This document shows positions 8,729-17,071 of a stretch of DNA of 36,946 nt, piece by piece (the first letter of the stretch is position 1; each line of letters begins with the position of its first letter). The translations under genes were made by a program, and so were the position numbers. A model generated the notes under the pieces. The model was given only the letters and a program-made list of their open reading frames with translations. It did no database searches and was not told the origin of the DNA. Where the stretch lies: contig DATIXJ010000037.1 in NCBI GenBank assembly GCA_035518715.1, positions 1 through 36,946 on the forward strand. The letters are read 5' to 3'. The DNA is from DATIXJ01 sp035518715 (GTDB lineage: Bacteria > Bacteroidota > Ignavibacteria > UBA10030 > SZUA-254).

Positions 8729-11149
8729 ATGAAGCCTGATTTTTCCAACCTCGTAATTATTTCACAACTTCTTCTAGCCATGTTGGGTTTGTCCTGCTCA
8801 GGAACGCATGTCGTTCTCCCGGGTAAAACTGTCGAAGGGCGTATGCTCTTACCCAATGGGTGGTATATTACTCCTGCGGGAAAACAGATCGAAGTGGGCG
8901 ATGCGCCGCTGAATTTCGATATCGACCCGGACGGCAATTATGCGATTGTAACAAACAACGGCGAAGGCGATCAAACAGTATGCATCGTCGATGTGAAAAA
9001 CGGCATGGCGACGCAATCCATTCCTGTCGGTAAATCATGGCTCGGCATTAAATTCTATAATGGCGGAAAGAACTTCGCGCTCTCCGGAGGTAACGATAAC
9101 CGCATCTGGCTCTATTCTCTCGATCAGGGAAAGGCAGTTCTGGCTGATAGTATCGTTGTCGGCAAACCGTGGCCCAATGAGGGAATCTGGATGGGCGGCA
9201 TCGATATCGATGAAGCCGCGCATCTTCTCTACGTCACGGGAAAATACGACAGCACGTTTTATTGCTTCGATCTCGCTTCGAAAGAACTCCGCAAGAAAGT
9301 CCAGCTGCCCGGAGTGCCCTACACCTGTCTCGTTTCAAAGAAGCATCCGCAGGTCTATCTCTCGCTCTGGGGAGGTTCATCGGTGCTGGTGTTCGATGGC
9401 GGGTTGAATACCACGCTCGGCACCATCGTCGTCGGTCCGCATCCCAACGACATGGCGGAGTCTCCCGATGGCAAACGGCTCTATGTTGCGAATGCGAACG
9501 AGAACTCCGTTTCGGTTATCGATATTGCTTCCATGAAAGTCACAGAGACCATCGTTTCATCGCTCTTTCCTGATGCGCCGCCGGGATCCACGCCGAACTC
9601 AGTTGCTCTGAGTTCTGACGGCAAAACGCTTTATATCGCAAACGCGGATAATAACTATATCGCGGTGATGGATGTGTCAACACAAAGCGGAAGCAGATCG
9701 CTTGGATTCATCCCTTCCGGATGGTATCCTTCATGCGTACGGATCAATCACGCGAACGGCGATATCATTATTGCAAACGCAAAGGGCAATTCGTCGTTTC
9801 CCAATCCTCATGGTCCGGTGCCGGGGCATAAGGTCGAGCATATGCAGTACATTGGCTCGTTGATGAAAGGGACGCTGGAGATCGTGAAGCAGCCGTCACC
9901 CGAAGAATTCCGCGAGTACTCAGCGCACGTGTATGACAACACGCCGTACCGGCGTGATACCGTTGCAAATCAACAGGAGATCGCCAGACTTCTTTCGCCG
10001 ATCAAGCATGTATTTTACGTCATAAAAGAAAACCGCACCTACGACCAGATACTCGGCGACATGCCGGAGGGCAACGGTGATCCCAGCCTGACATTCTTCG
10101 GCGAAAAGGTGACGCCCAACCTTCATGCGCTGGCGCGCCAGTTCGTCCTGCTCGATAACTTTTACGTCGATGCCGAGGTCAGCGCCGACGGCCACAACTG
10201 GTCAGATGCCGCCTACGCCTCGGACTATGTGGAAAAGACCTGGCCTACGATGTACGGCGACCGCGGCGGCGATTATGACTTCGGACCGGATGCCCCGATC
10301 TCCTCCCCATCGAGCGGATACATTTGGGATAACTGCAAGGCACACAATGTTACGTACCGCGACTATGGTGAAGCGGTGAATGTGCCGGAAAAGGTTGGCG
10401 ATCCGAACACTGCCACGACCGCGGGCCTTGAAGGCCACGTCTGCCCAGACTACCGCGGGTTTGACCTGGATTACTCCGATCTTGACCGCGAGGCGGTGTG
10501 GGAAAAGGAATTCGACGCCTTCGAGCGTGACGGCGAGCTGCCGCAGTTCAATCTTGTGTATTTCCCCAATGACCATACGAACGGCACTGCAAAAGGCAAG
10601 GGAACGCCGCGCTCGTTCGCCGCGCAGAACGATTTGGCGGTGGGCAAATTTATCGACAGAATTTCGAAGAGCAAGTACTGGAAGGAATCCGTTGTGTTCA
10701 TCGTCGAAGACGATGCGCAGAGCGGCTCAGACCACGTGGACGCGCACCGCACAACCGCATTCGTTATCAGTCCGTACACGAAACACCGGTTTGTCGATCA
10801 CACGATGTACTCCACGAGCGGCCTCCTCGGCACCATCGAGCGCATACTCGGCCTGCCGCCGATGACGCAGTACGACGCAGCAGCAACACCGATGGTGAAC
10901 TCATTCACTGCCGATGGCGATTTCGCACCGTACAAGTACATCCCTGCACTCATCGATCTCAAGGAACAAAACCTCGCATCCGCGTACGGCGAGAAGGAGA
11001 GCGAAGCAATGGACTTCTCCAGGCCGGACGAGATCAACGAGGCGCTCTTGAATGAAATACTCTGGCGCTCAATCAAAGGCGCCGATGCTCCCGTTCCTGC
11101 TCCGCGCCACGGTGCATGGGTGATGGTGGAAGACGAGAAGGAAGAGTAA
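8729..11149 (+). CDS. Lipoprotein with YVTN beta-propeller and phosphoesterase domain
   Basis: The 806-residue product starts with a short hydrophobic signal ending LGLSC (Cys23, an imperfect lipobox), so export is likely. Residues about 45-390 form a YVTN/NHL-like propeller (DIDPDGNYAIVTNN, DIDEAAHLLYVTG, ESPDGKRLYVANANENSVSVID, LSSDGKTLYIANADNN). From about 423 a phosphoesterase domain of the alkaline-phosphatase superfamily follows. It has FYVIKENRTYDQILGD with the metal-ligand-type E-N-R-T-Y-D, then NFYVDAEVSADGHNW, FPNDHTNGT and VEDDAQSGSDHVDAHRT. This fusion is a known family (PF04185-type phosphoesterase); its substrate is uncertain, with phosphate monoesters or diesters outside the cytoplasm most likely. 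It appears to be monocistronic. The start ATG has no strong ribosome-binding site. Confidence 0.88.
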   Translation: MKPDFSNLVIISQLLLAMLGLSCSGTHVVLPGKTVEGRMLLPNGWYITPAGKQIEVGDAPLNFDIDPDGNYAIVTNNGEGDQTVCIVDVKNGMATQSIPVGKSWLGIKFYNGGKNFALSGGNDNRIWLYSLDQGKAVLADSIVVGKPWPNEGIWMGGIDIDEAAHLLYVTGKYDSTFYCFDLASKELRKKVQLPGVPYTCLVSKKHPQVYLSLWGGSSVLVFDGGLNTTLGTIVVGPHPNDMAESPDGKRLYVANANENSVSVIDIASMKVTETIVSSLFPDAPPGSTPNSVALSSDGKTLYIANADNNYIAVMDVSTQSGSRSLGFIPSGWYPSCVRINHANGDIIIANAKGNSSFPNPHGPVPGHKVEHMQYIGSLMKGTLEIVKQPSPEEFREYSAHVYDNTPYRRDTVANQQEIARLLSPIKHVFYVIKENRTYDQILGDMPEGNGDPSLTFFGEKVTPNLHALARQFVLLDNFYVDAEVSADGHNWSDAAYASDYVEKTWPTMYGDRGGDYDFGPDAPISSPSSGYIWDNCKAHNVTYRDYGEAVNVPEKVGDPNTATTAGLEGHVCPDYRGFDLDYSDLDREAVWEKEFDAFERDGELPQFNLVYFPNDHTNGTAKGKGTPRSFAAQNDLAVGKFIDRISKSKYWKESVVFIVEDDAQSGSDHVDAHRTTAFVISPYTKHRFVDHTMYSTSGLLGTIERILGLPPMTQYDAAATPMVNSFTADGDFAPYKYIPALIDLKEQNLASAYGEKESEAMDFSRPDEINEALLNEILWRSIKGADAPVPAPRHGAWVMVEDEKEE

Positions 11150-11530
11150 ACCGGGCCGTTGTTGTTTTCCCCCTCTGTCCGTCGAGACAGAGATGCATTG
11201 CTGATGTTATGGTATGTGTGTCACGGAGTGGTCCGTGACAGCAGGTGTAATCGCGGGACCTCTTCTGAGTCTGGTTCCTCGATTTTGCCATGGGTATGAT
11301 GCAATTCCATGCCGGAAGTACTTCATGCTAAAGCTGGTGCGGGAGTAGCGAGATGCCGTGATTCACACGGGGAAAAACCAAGCCACAGTGCTGTTTCGTT
11401 CAATCGCCGCAAAATAGCAATAAGCAGGCCTTGTCTGCAGGCGTAAAGCTCACACGTCTGCAATCCCCTTCACCCCATTCCTGTTCAACAACCTTGAGAT
11501 TAGACTGAATTATCGCTATTCTTGTGAATC
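11150..11530. other. 381-bp intergenic region with two hairpins and a kinase-type promoter
   Basis: After the phosphoesterase stop come two perfect inverted repeats: CTCTGTC/GACAGAG (11173-11192, loop 6) and TCACGGA/TCCGTGA (11221-11238, loop 4). Neither is followed by a T run, so they are not classical terminators, although they may end or protect the upstream mRNA. The middle (about 11240-11490) has no supported gene. A promoter-like TTGAGA-N17-TATTCT lies at its right end. Confidence 0.5.
11494..11522 (+). promoter_or_regulatory. Putative promoter of truncated/complete kinase locus
   Basis: TTGAGA (11494-11499), a 17-bp spacer and TATTCT (11517-11522) end 8 nt before ATG 11531. The layout matches the two other kinase promoters in the window. 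Any transcript would first read the short interrupted ORF and then the complete kinase gene. Confidence 0.45.
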
Positions 11531-11698
11531 ATGATTGGCACCGTAATTTCCCAGTATGAAATTCTCGAGAGACTCGGCGAAGGCGGGATGTCACAAAGTT
11601 ACCCACGAGTCCCGATGTATTCGGGGCGAGTGGGAGTAACTTTGAGGATCCCGCTGAAGTCCGCCCTGGCGGATGGAAGCGGGGGGCGATCCCGATGA
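11531..11698 (+). pseudogene. Truncated Ser/Thr kinase start fused to palindromic insert (55-codon ORF)
   Basis: From ATG 11531 the frame encodes MIGTVISQYEILERLGEGGM. This is the invariant beginning of the neighbouring kinases, but the kinase similarity stops exactly inside the glycine loop. The next 35 codons come from palindromic DNA (11591-11694) and read through in frame to TGA 11696-11698, which overlaps the ATG (11695) of the complete kinase gene as ATGA. I read this as the remnant of an older kinase gene whose body was lost, or a tandem duplication of a kinase start, interrupted by a repeat. The short ORF may now act as a translationally coupled leader. It cannot be a functional kinase. 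Confidence 0.7.
11594..11673. repeat. REP-like palindromic element
   Basis: Two nested palindromes lie between the kinase fragment and the next kinase start. CAAAGTTACCCAC (11594-11606) pairs with GTGGGAGTAACTTTG (11630-11644), enclosing CCCGATGTATTCGGGG (11611-11625). A second, TCCGCCCTGGCGGA, sits at 11660-11673. Such hairpin units resemble interspersed extragenic palindromes. Whether the element is repeated elsewhere in this genome cannot be judged from one window, as I saw no second copy here. Confidence 0.55.
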
Positions 11699-14190
11699 TT
11701 GGAAAGACCATTTCTCATTACACGGTACTCGAAAAGCTCGGAGAAGGGGGCATGGGAGTCGTCTATAAAGCCGAGGACACAAAGCTTAAGCGCATGGTCT
11801 CGCTGAAATTTCTCCCCGCACATCTTGCTGCTTCGGAACAGGAGAAGACGCGCTTCATGCAGGAAGCACAAGCTGCGGCCGCACTGAATCATCCAAACAT
11901 CTGTTCTATTATCGACATCCTGGAACATAACGGACAGATGTTTATCGTTATGGAATTTATCGACGGGGAAAATATCAAGAACGTTTGCGGGAAACTTCCC
12001 GAACAAACCGCAATCGCGTGCGGCATTCAGATCGGACGCGCGCTGACGCACGCCCATCGGCGAGGCATCGTCCATCGGGACCTCAAGACGGACAATATCA
12101 TGCTCACCCCCGAAGGCGAGATCAAGATTATGGATTTCGGCCTCGCAAAAATCGAAGGACGTGAACGGTTCACGAAGGTGGGAACGGTCCTCGGCACGGC
12201 GGCGTATATGTCTCCCGAACAGACGCGCGGAGAAGAAACCGATCATCGAACGGATCTATTTTCGTTCGGCGTCGTGCTCTTTGAACTTTTCAGTGGTCGA
12301 CTCCCGTTCCGGGGAGATCATGCAGTCGCTATTTCTTACTCTATAGTCAATGAGGCACCGGCATCCCTCCGATCACTTGTTCCCCATCTTTCACCGGTGC
12401 TTGAAGATATCGTTCAGCGATGCCTTGAGAAGGATCCTACGAAGCGTTTTCAGAGTGCCGAGGAGATTGTCAGTCAGCTGCGGAACATCGAGCGCGGCAG
12501 CCGCGAACCTTCGGCCGTCGGTCCGAGGCACACCGAGATCGCGCTTAGACAGGTGACGTTTGCTGAAACGGTCGAAGAGTATCCCGCCTGGTCGCCAGAC
12601 AGCCGGCGGCTTGTTTTCTCCCGTGAGATGAATGGTTTTAAGAAACTCTTCGTGAAGGATCTGACGGGCGGAACGGAGACACAACTCACCTCCGGGTTCG
12701 GGGACGACATTCAATCCGTCTGGTCGCCCGATGCCAGGAGAATTTTGTTCGTACGGTCTCGTCGAACCGACGGAAAAATGGAGCCGCGTGACCTCTATTC
12801 TTCGTATGACGACGGCGATGTTTGGGGGATTGATCTCGAAGCCGGAAAAGAAACGAAATTGATCGAGAATGCATTCAACCCCGCATATTCGCCGAACGGG
12901 GCATGGATTGCCGTCGACGCGTCCTGGGCAGGGCCGCGAAGAATCTGGCTCGTCGACAGTCGGGGCCGGAATCCGCGGCAGGTAACGTCCGATGTCTCGG
13001 AGGCAATCCTCCACCTTGCGCCAAAGTGGTCGCCCGATGGAGTGAAGATTATATTTCAGAATGTTGAGCGGGTAAAATTCGATATCCGCATCGTCAATGT
13101 GAATTCGGGGAAGATCGATTGGTTGACCGACGATACCATCCAGGATCTCTACCCGGTATGGTCGCCTTCCGGCGCGGAAATTCTTCTTTCCTCATTCCGG
13201 AGCGGCGGCGTGAATCTCTGGTCGATTCCCATTGCCGACAATGGATCTGTGGGCCGTGCACGGCAATTGACGATGGGTGCCGGGCAGGATATTCAGGCGG
13301 CGGTTTCTCCCGACGGCAAGCGCCTCGTTTACGCGACTCTCCGCCTCAATGCCGATATCTGGCGCCTCCCTGTTTTACCGGAGACGGGGATGCCGACCGG
13401 TGCTCCGCAACCGCTCATCACAGGAACCCGCGAAGAAAGCCGCGGCGCATGGTCCCCTGACGGGACGATGATCGCGTTGAATTCTGATCGCTCCGGCGAG
13501 ATGAACCTGTGGCTTTATGTTCTCGCTGATGGATCGATGCAGCAGTTGACGCACGGAGCAGGCGGAGATTTCCAGCCGAATTGGTCACCCGATGCACGAT
13601 GGCTGTCGTTCTTTTCGGGACGATCGGGTCGACCAGAAATCTGGCGCGTCGAAATTGCGACCGGTGCGTTGACGCAGCTGACGAAAAATTCTTCATTAAA
13701 AATCAACCCGTTTATCTCTCCCGACGGACAGCGCATCGCATATCACTGCGATGAGGCAGGCCGGCTTGAGCCATGGATCATGAATGCGGACGGCAGCGAT
13801 CAGCAGCGGCTGGCGGAGATGGAAGTGAGCGGGCATTTTATGCGCTGGTCGAAAGATGGGAAGTCTGTCATTGTGCGTTCGCCGAATCCGTCTCGTCCGG
13901 GGCTCTGGTCTCTTCCACTCCGTGGCGAAGAACCGAAATTTATCTGTGTCCCGAAAGGCGGTGCACACATCTCACTTTCAAGCGATCACGACCTCGTCAT
14001 GGATGTCGTTGATCATAAAGAATTGTGGGTTACTCCTGTCAACGGTAACCCGCCGAAACCCGTATTCAAGTTTGACGATCCGCAGGTGCGCATCGATTAT
14101 CCCGTCTGGTCGCCGGACGGAGCGTGGCTGCTCTTTGACCGCGTCAGACCGCAGGGGGGAAACATCTGGCTGATGGAACACCGCGAATAA
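11695..14190 (+). CDS. Ser/Thr protein kinase with PD40 beta-propeller, no membrane segment seen
   Basis: The 831-residue protein has a Hanks kinase domain (glycine loop GEGGMG, Lys38, HRD 127-129 followed by LKTDN, DFG 147-149, YMSPEQ in the activation segment). It is followed directly by about eleven PD40/TolB-like blades (YPAWSPDSRRLVFS, SVWSPDARRILFV, PKWSPDGVKIIFQ, RGAWSPDGTMIALNSD, YPVWSPDGAWLLFD and others). Unlike its paralogues it has no hydrophobic stretch between kinase and propeller, so the propeller is probably cytoplasmic, serving as a scaffold or a sensor of an internal ligand. The start ATG overlaps the stop of the upstream kinase fragment (ATGA). Catalytic residues are complete, so activity is expected; substrates are unknown. 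Confidence 0.9.
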   Translation: MIGKTISHYTVLEKLGEGGMGVVYKAEDTKLKRMVSLKFLPAHLAASEQEKTRFMQEAQAAAALNHPNICSIIDILEHNGQMFIVMEFIDGENIKNVCGKLPEQTAIACGIQIGRALTHAHRRGIVHRDLKTDNIMLTPEGEIKIMDFGLAKIEGRERFTKVGTVLGTAAYMSPEQTRGEETDHRTDLFSFGVVLFELFSGRLPFRGDHAVAISYSIVNEAPASLRSLVPHLSPVLEDIVQRCLEKDPTKRFQSAEEIVSQLRNIERGSREPSAVGPRHTEIALRQVTFAETVEEYPAWSPDSRRLVFSREMNGFKKLFVKDLTGGTETQLTSGFGDDIQSVWSPDARRILFVRSRRTDGKMEPRDLYSSYDDGDVWGIDLEAGKETKLIENAFNPAYSPNGAWIAVDASWAGPRRIWLVDSRGRNPRQVTSDVSEAILHLAPKWSPDGVKIIFQNVERVKFDIRIVNVNSGKIDWLTDDTIQDLYPVWSPSGAEILLSSFRSGGVNLWSIPIADNGSVGRARQLTMGAGQDIQAAVSPDGKRLVYATLRLNADIWRLPVLPETGMPTGAPQPLITGTREESRGAWSPDGTMIALNSDRSGEMNLWLYVLADGSMQQLTHGAGGDFQPNWSPDARWLSFFSGRSGRPEIWRVEIATGALTQLTKNSSLKINPFISPDGQRIAYHCDEAGRLEPWIMNADGSDQQRLAEMEVSGHFMRWSKDGKSVIVRSPNPSRPGLWSLPLRGEEPKFICVPKGGAHISLSSDHDLVMDVVDHKELWVTPVNGNPPKPVFKFDDPQVRIDYPVWSPDGAWLLFDRVRPQGGNIWLMEHRE

Positions 14191-14442
14191 ATATCTCCAG
14201 CGGAGGAACCCGTACTGCCCGGTGACGGAATCATTCTCGCCGCAGGACTCAATCCTTCAATACTCGGGAAGGCCACCGCGGAGGTCGTCCACGGAATTCC
14301 ATGAAGCATTTTCACTCAACATCACGAACAAGAACCGCTCTCGAATCACATCATTGACGAACACCAGCCCAGAGCAGTTTTAGACTCCTCTCGCTGAGAA
14401 ATTTGAATGTGTGTTTTCCATCAGGGTGGATTCGAAATTGCA

Positions 14443-15777
14443 TTACCTATCGGGTTGGCTCATCTGAAGAGGAAATGTGATGATGAACTTCGTACCCCGG
14501 CCTTCAGCTGATTCTGCGATGATAGTACCACCATGATTATCGACAATCTTCTTGCACACCGGAAGTCCGTACCCGTGTCCGTTCGGTTTCGTCGTAATTT
14601 TCTCCGTAAAGAGCTTTTCCTTCACATTCGGGTCAAGGCCGGGACCGTTGTCGGCAACGCTGAGGCGCACTTCCCTCTTTGACTGGTCACATGCGGTCGT
14701 GATGGTAATGGTCGCCTGGGGGGCCGCCTCGATCGCATTGTTGACGAGGTTCAACAATACCTGCTGGATCTGATCGCGGTCGGCATTGATTTCAGGAATG
14801 CCGTTCTGGAGCTCAAGGACGATTTTTCCGCTCCGGAATTTCTTCAGCAACCTGATAAACAAATGGAACTTACCGATGAGCTCGTTTATCTGCAACGGGG
14901 CCAGTTCTGACTTCGGTGTCGAACGAACGAGGAGATTTTCTGCAAACGTCTGTATCCGATTTATGCTTTCCAGAATATCCCCCGAGTACTTTTCAGAATT
15001 CTCCGTATCACGCCTCTGAATATACCTCTTCAGACTCTGGGCCTGAAGGTGGGCAATCGTCAGGATGTTATTGAGCTCATGGCTCACTTCTGCCGCCATT
15101 TCTCCGCGCAAGGCCATACGCTCCGACCGAATGATGTGGTCATTGGCCTCCTTCAACTCATCATAGGTCTTCTTGAGATTCGAGTAGAGCCTGGCATTCT
15201 GGATAGCAATCGCCGCCTGGCCCGCAAGGATCTCAAAGAGCCTCAGGATTTCTCCTTTATTGATAGCATGCAGTGATTTGCTGTCCACATAAATGACCCC
15301 GATGGTGGCATCCGGCGTCATCAACGGTGCGCACATGATCGTCTGAAGTTCGAGATCAATAATGCTCTGGCTTGGCTCAAAACGCTCATCGTGCAGTGCA
15401 TCTTCGATGCAAATCGACTCGCCGGTCCTGAACACATCGTCAAGAACGCTCGTGCTCACCCTGAAATTCCGCGGCTCGACTTCTTTGCCGTCTTTATCGA
15501 GACTCATGATCCGCTGCAGATGGTTGTCCGCATCGGCAAGGACGATAAATCCGCGGTCTGCCCGCGTTATCCTGATCGCCTGATCCATAACTAGTGACAA
15601 GACATCCGAAAGCACCAGGGACGTATTGATCATTCTGGTAATGTTAAGAATACTCTCGAGGTTTCCGGCCCAGATCAATCCCTGAGATCGCTCGCGGACA
15701 GGAGCTCCCGCAGGGAACGTGTCATCCGGTTCTCCGTGCAGGATCTGGTTTTTATGGAGAATTTCCTGAAGCTTCAT
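14443..15777 (-). CDS. GAF-domain sensor histidine kinase (soluble)
   Basis: The product is 444 residues from ATG 15777, which overlaps the stop of the upstream TPR gene as ATGA; an upstream in-frame ATG at 15855 lies inside that gene. A GAF domain spans about 55-194 (ADRGFIVLADAD ... APLMTPDATIGVIYVDSK). The dimerisation/H-box has the phospho-acceptor His233 in EVSHELNNIL, resembling NtrB-type kinases. The ATPase part shows the N-box NLVNNAIEAA, G1 DNGPGLDP and G2 GHGYGLPVCKK then GRGTKFIITFPL. There is no signal peptide or membrane segment, so it should sense a cytoplasmic cue or partner. No response regulator is encoded beside it; the nearest candidate is the sigma-54 activator at 17948-19354, whose receiver-like domain is degenerate. 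It is the last gene of the operon starting at 17677. Confidence 0.9.
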   Translation of the reverse strand: MKLQEILHKNQILHGEPDDTFPAGAPVRERSQGLIWAGNLESILNITRMINTSLVLSDVLSLVMDQAIRITRADRGFIVLADADNHLQRIMSLDKDGKEVEPRNFRVSTSVLDDVFRTGESICIEDALHDERFEPSQSIIDLELQTIMCAPLMTPDATIGVIYVDSKSLHAINKGEILRLFEILAGQAAIAIQNARLYSNLKKTYDELKEANDHIIRSERMALRGEMAAEVSHELNNILTIAHLQAQSLKRYIQRRDTENSEKYSGDILESINRIQTFAENLLVRSTPKSELAPLQINELIGKFHLFIRLLKKFRSGKIVLELQNGIPEINADRDQIQQVLLNLVNNAIEAAPQATITITTACDQSKREVRLSVADNGPGLDPNVKEKLFTEKITTKPNGHGYGLPVCKKIVDNHGGTIIAESAEGRGTKFIITFPLQMSQPDR

Positions 15778-17066
15778 TTGCTGCGTTCCTTCAGTTGTTT
15801 CAAACGATTTTCTGTTTTCTCGAGTTCCGGGCATGCTCCAACTCTTTTGAAGCACACTTTTGCTGACTTAAATGCTGCCACAGCCTCCTTCCACTTTCGC
15901 CGGGACTGCTGCATGATGCCAATTTCATAATGCGTCTCTCCCTGATTCAGTCGATTATTGTACTCTTCATTGATCCGGAGACTCGATTGGAAAAAAGTCA
16001 TCGCCGGATCATACTCCTTCATCTCTCTAAGAATCATCCCCTTCACTTTATAGGCATCCGCGGTCCCTAATCGGTCACTCGTATGCTTGAATTGTTCCAG
16101 CGCACTGTTACAAAGTGCCAGGGCAAGAGCATGGTCTCGTGTCTTGAAATGAATCGTTGCCTTTTCGAGTTGAGATATCCCCGCGAGTCGTTGGTCTCCT
16201 GTTCTTACGGCAAAGTGGATGCTCTGGTCAAATGACCGGAGTGCCTCCATATATTCTCCCCTGGAAAGATGCGTCATGCCGGTGTTATGATGAATTTCTG
16301 CGATTCGGTTGATTTCACCGGTTCTTTCAAAACGCGAGAGTGCTCTCCGGTAATACGCGAATGCCTCATCATAGTCGCCGATTATATTATGGACAACCCC
16401 GAGGTTCATGAGAATCACAGCTTCAAGAGACTCCCGTTTCGCCCTCTCAGCACATCCCAGCGCTTTGACGAACTGCCGCTTTGCTCTTGTCAGATCCCCC
16501 TGCTCGGCGTCACTGGTCCCCAGAATATTGCTGGTTCTTGCAAGAGCTACGAGGTCCCCGAGTCTGGAAGCCAGATCCCGGGCTGTCCGAAGGTCACGCC
16601 CGGATTCTTTCCATCTACCCTGTCTGCTGAAAATATCCCCGCGTTGCAGCAATGCTTCGACGATGAGTTCGTTGCATTTCTGCGCCCGTCCGTAGCTCAG
16701 GACATCCGTGAACATCTTCTCGGCCGGGCCGTACTCGGCATGGAGCTTCAGAATGTTGCCGACATCAATGAGCACATTCTGGTATTGCTTGTCCGTGGGG
16801 AGAGTATCACGACACATCGTGAGGAGGTGATCAATCGACGTGACGTCGTCCGGATTTTGTTCCGGAGTAAGTGGCGCATACCTTCTCTCGGGACCGGGAA
16901 GCTCCTGGAGGACCTGCTTCTCTCTGCGCCTCGCCTTCTTCTGATCTCTCAGATAGCGCGAGGTCAATCCCTTGCCGCAGTGGCGCTCAGCAAGATGCAA
17001 AACCTCCTCGTAAATATTTTCACCGACCGCAGTATCCATACTTGCGTGGCGTGCCTTGTCCAACAT
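15774..17066 (-). CDS. Cytoplasmic TPR-repeat protein
   Basis: From ATG 17066, 5 nt after the stop of the lipoprotein gene, the product is 430 residues. A longer frame to 17219 runs through that gene and is discarded; ATG 17039 is also possible. After a charged N-terminal stretch it consists of about seven or eight TPR units (ALLQRGDIFSRQGRWKESG, MNLGVVHNIIGDYDEAFAYYRRAL, HHNTGMTHLSRGEYMEALRSFDQSI, YKVKGMILREMKEYDPAMTFFQSSL, HYEIGIMQQSRRKWKEA). The repeats resemble those in the kinase-TPR protein of the neighbouring operon. There is no signal peptide. It probably binds a partner protein or peptide and, by coupling to the histidine kinase gene, may regulate that kinase. The partner is unknown. 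Confidence 0.85.
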   Translation of the reverse strand: MLDKARHASMDTAVGENIYEEVLHLAERHCGKGLTSRYLRDQKKARRREKQVLQELPGPERRYAPLTPEQNPDDVTSIDHLLTMCRDTLPTDKQYQNVLIDVGNILKLHAEYGPAEKMFTDVLSYGRAQKCNELIVEALLQRGDIFSRQGRWKESGRDLRTARDLASRLGDLVALARTSNILGTSDAEQGDLTRAKRQFVKALGCAERAKRESLEAVILMNLGVVHNIIGDYDEAFAYYRRALSRFERTGEINRIAEIHHNTGMTHLSRGEYMEALRSFDQSIHFAVRTGDQRLAGISQLEKATIHFKTRDHALALALCNSALEQFKHTSDRLGTADAYKVKGMILREMKEYDPAMTFFQSSLRINEEYNNRLNQGETHYEIGIMQQSRRKWKEAVAAFKSAKVCFKRVGACPELEKTENRLKQLKERSK

Positions 17067-17071
17067 GCCGG

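Noticed and set aside
15778..15855. Longer N-terminus of the histidine kinase
   Set aside because: It overlaps the TPR gene; ATG 15777 overlaps its stop as ATGA and is the better start.
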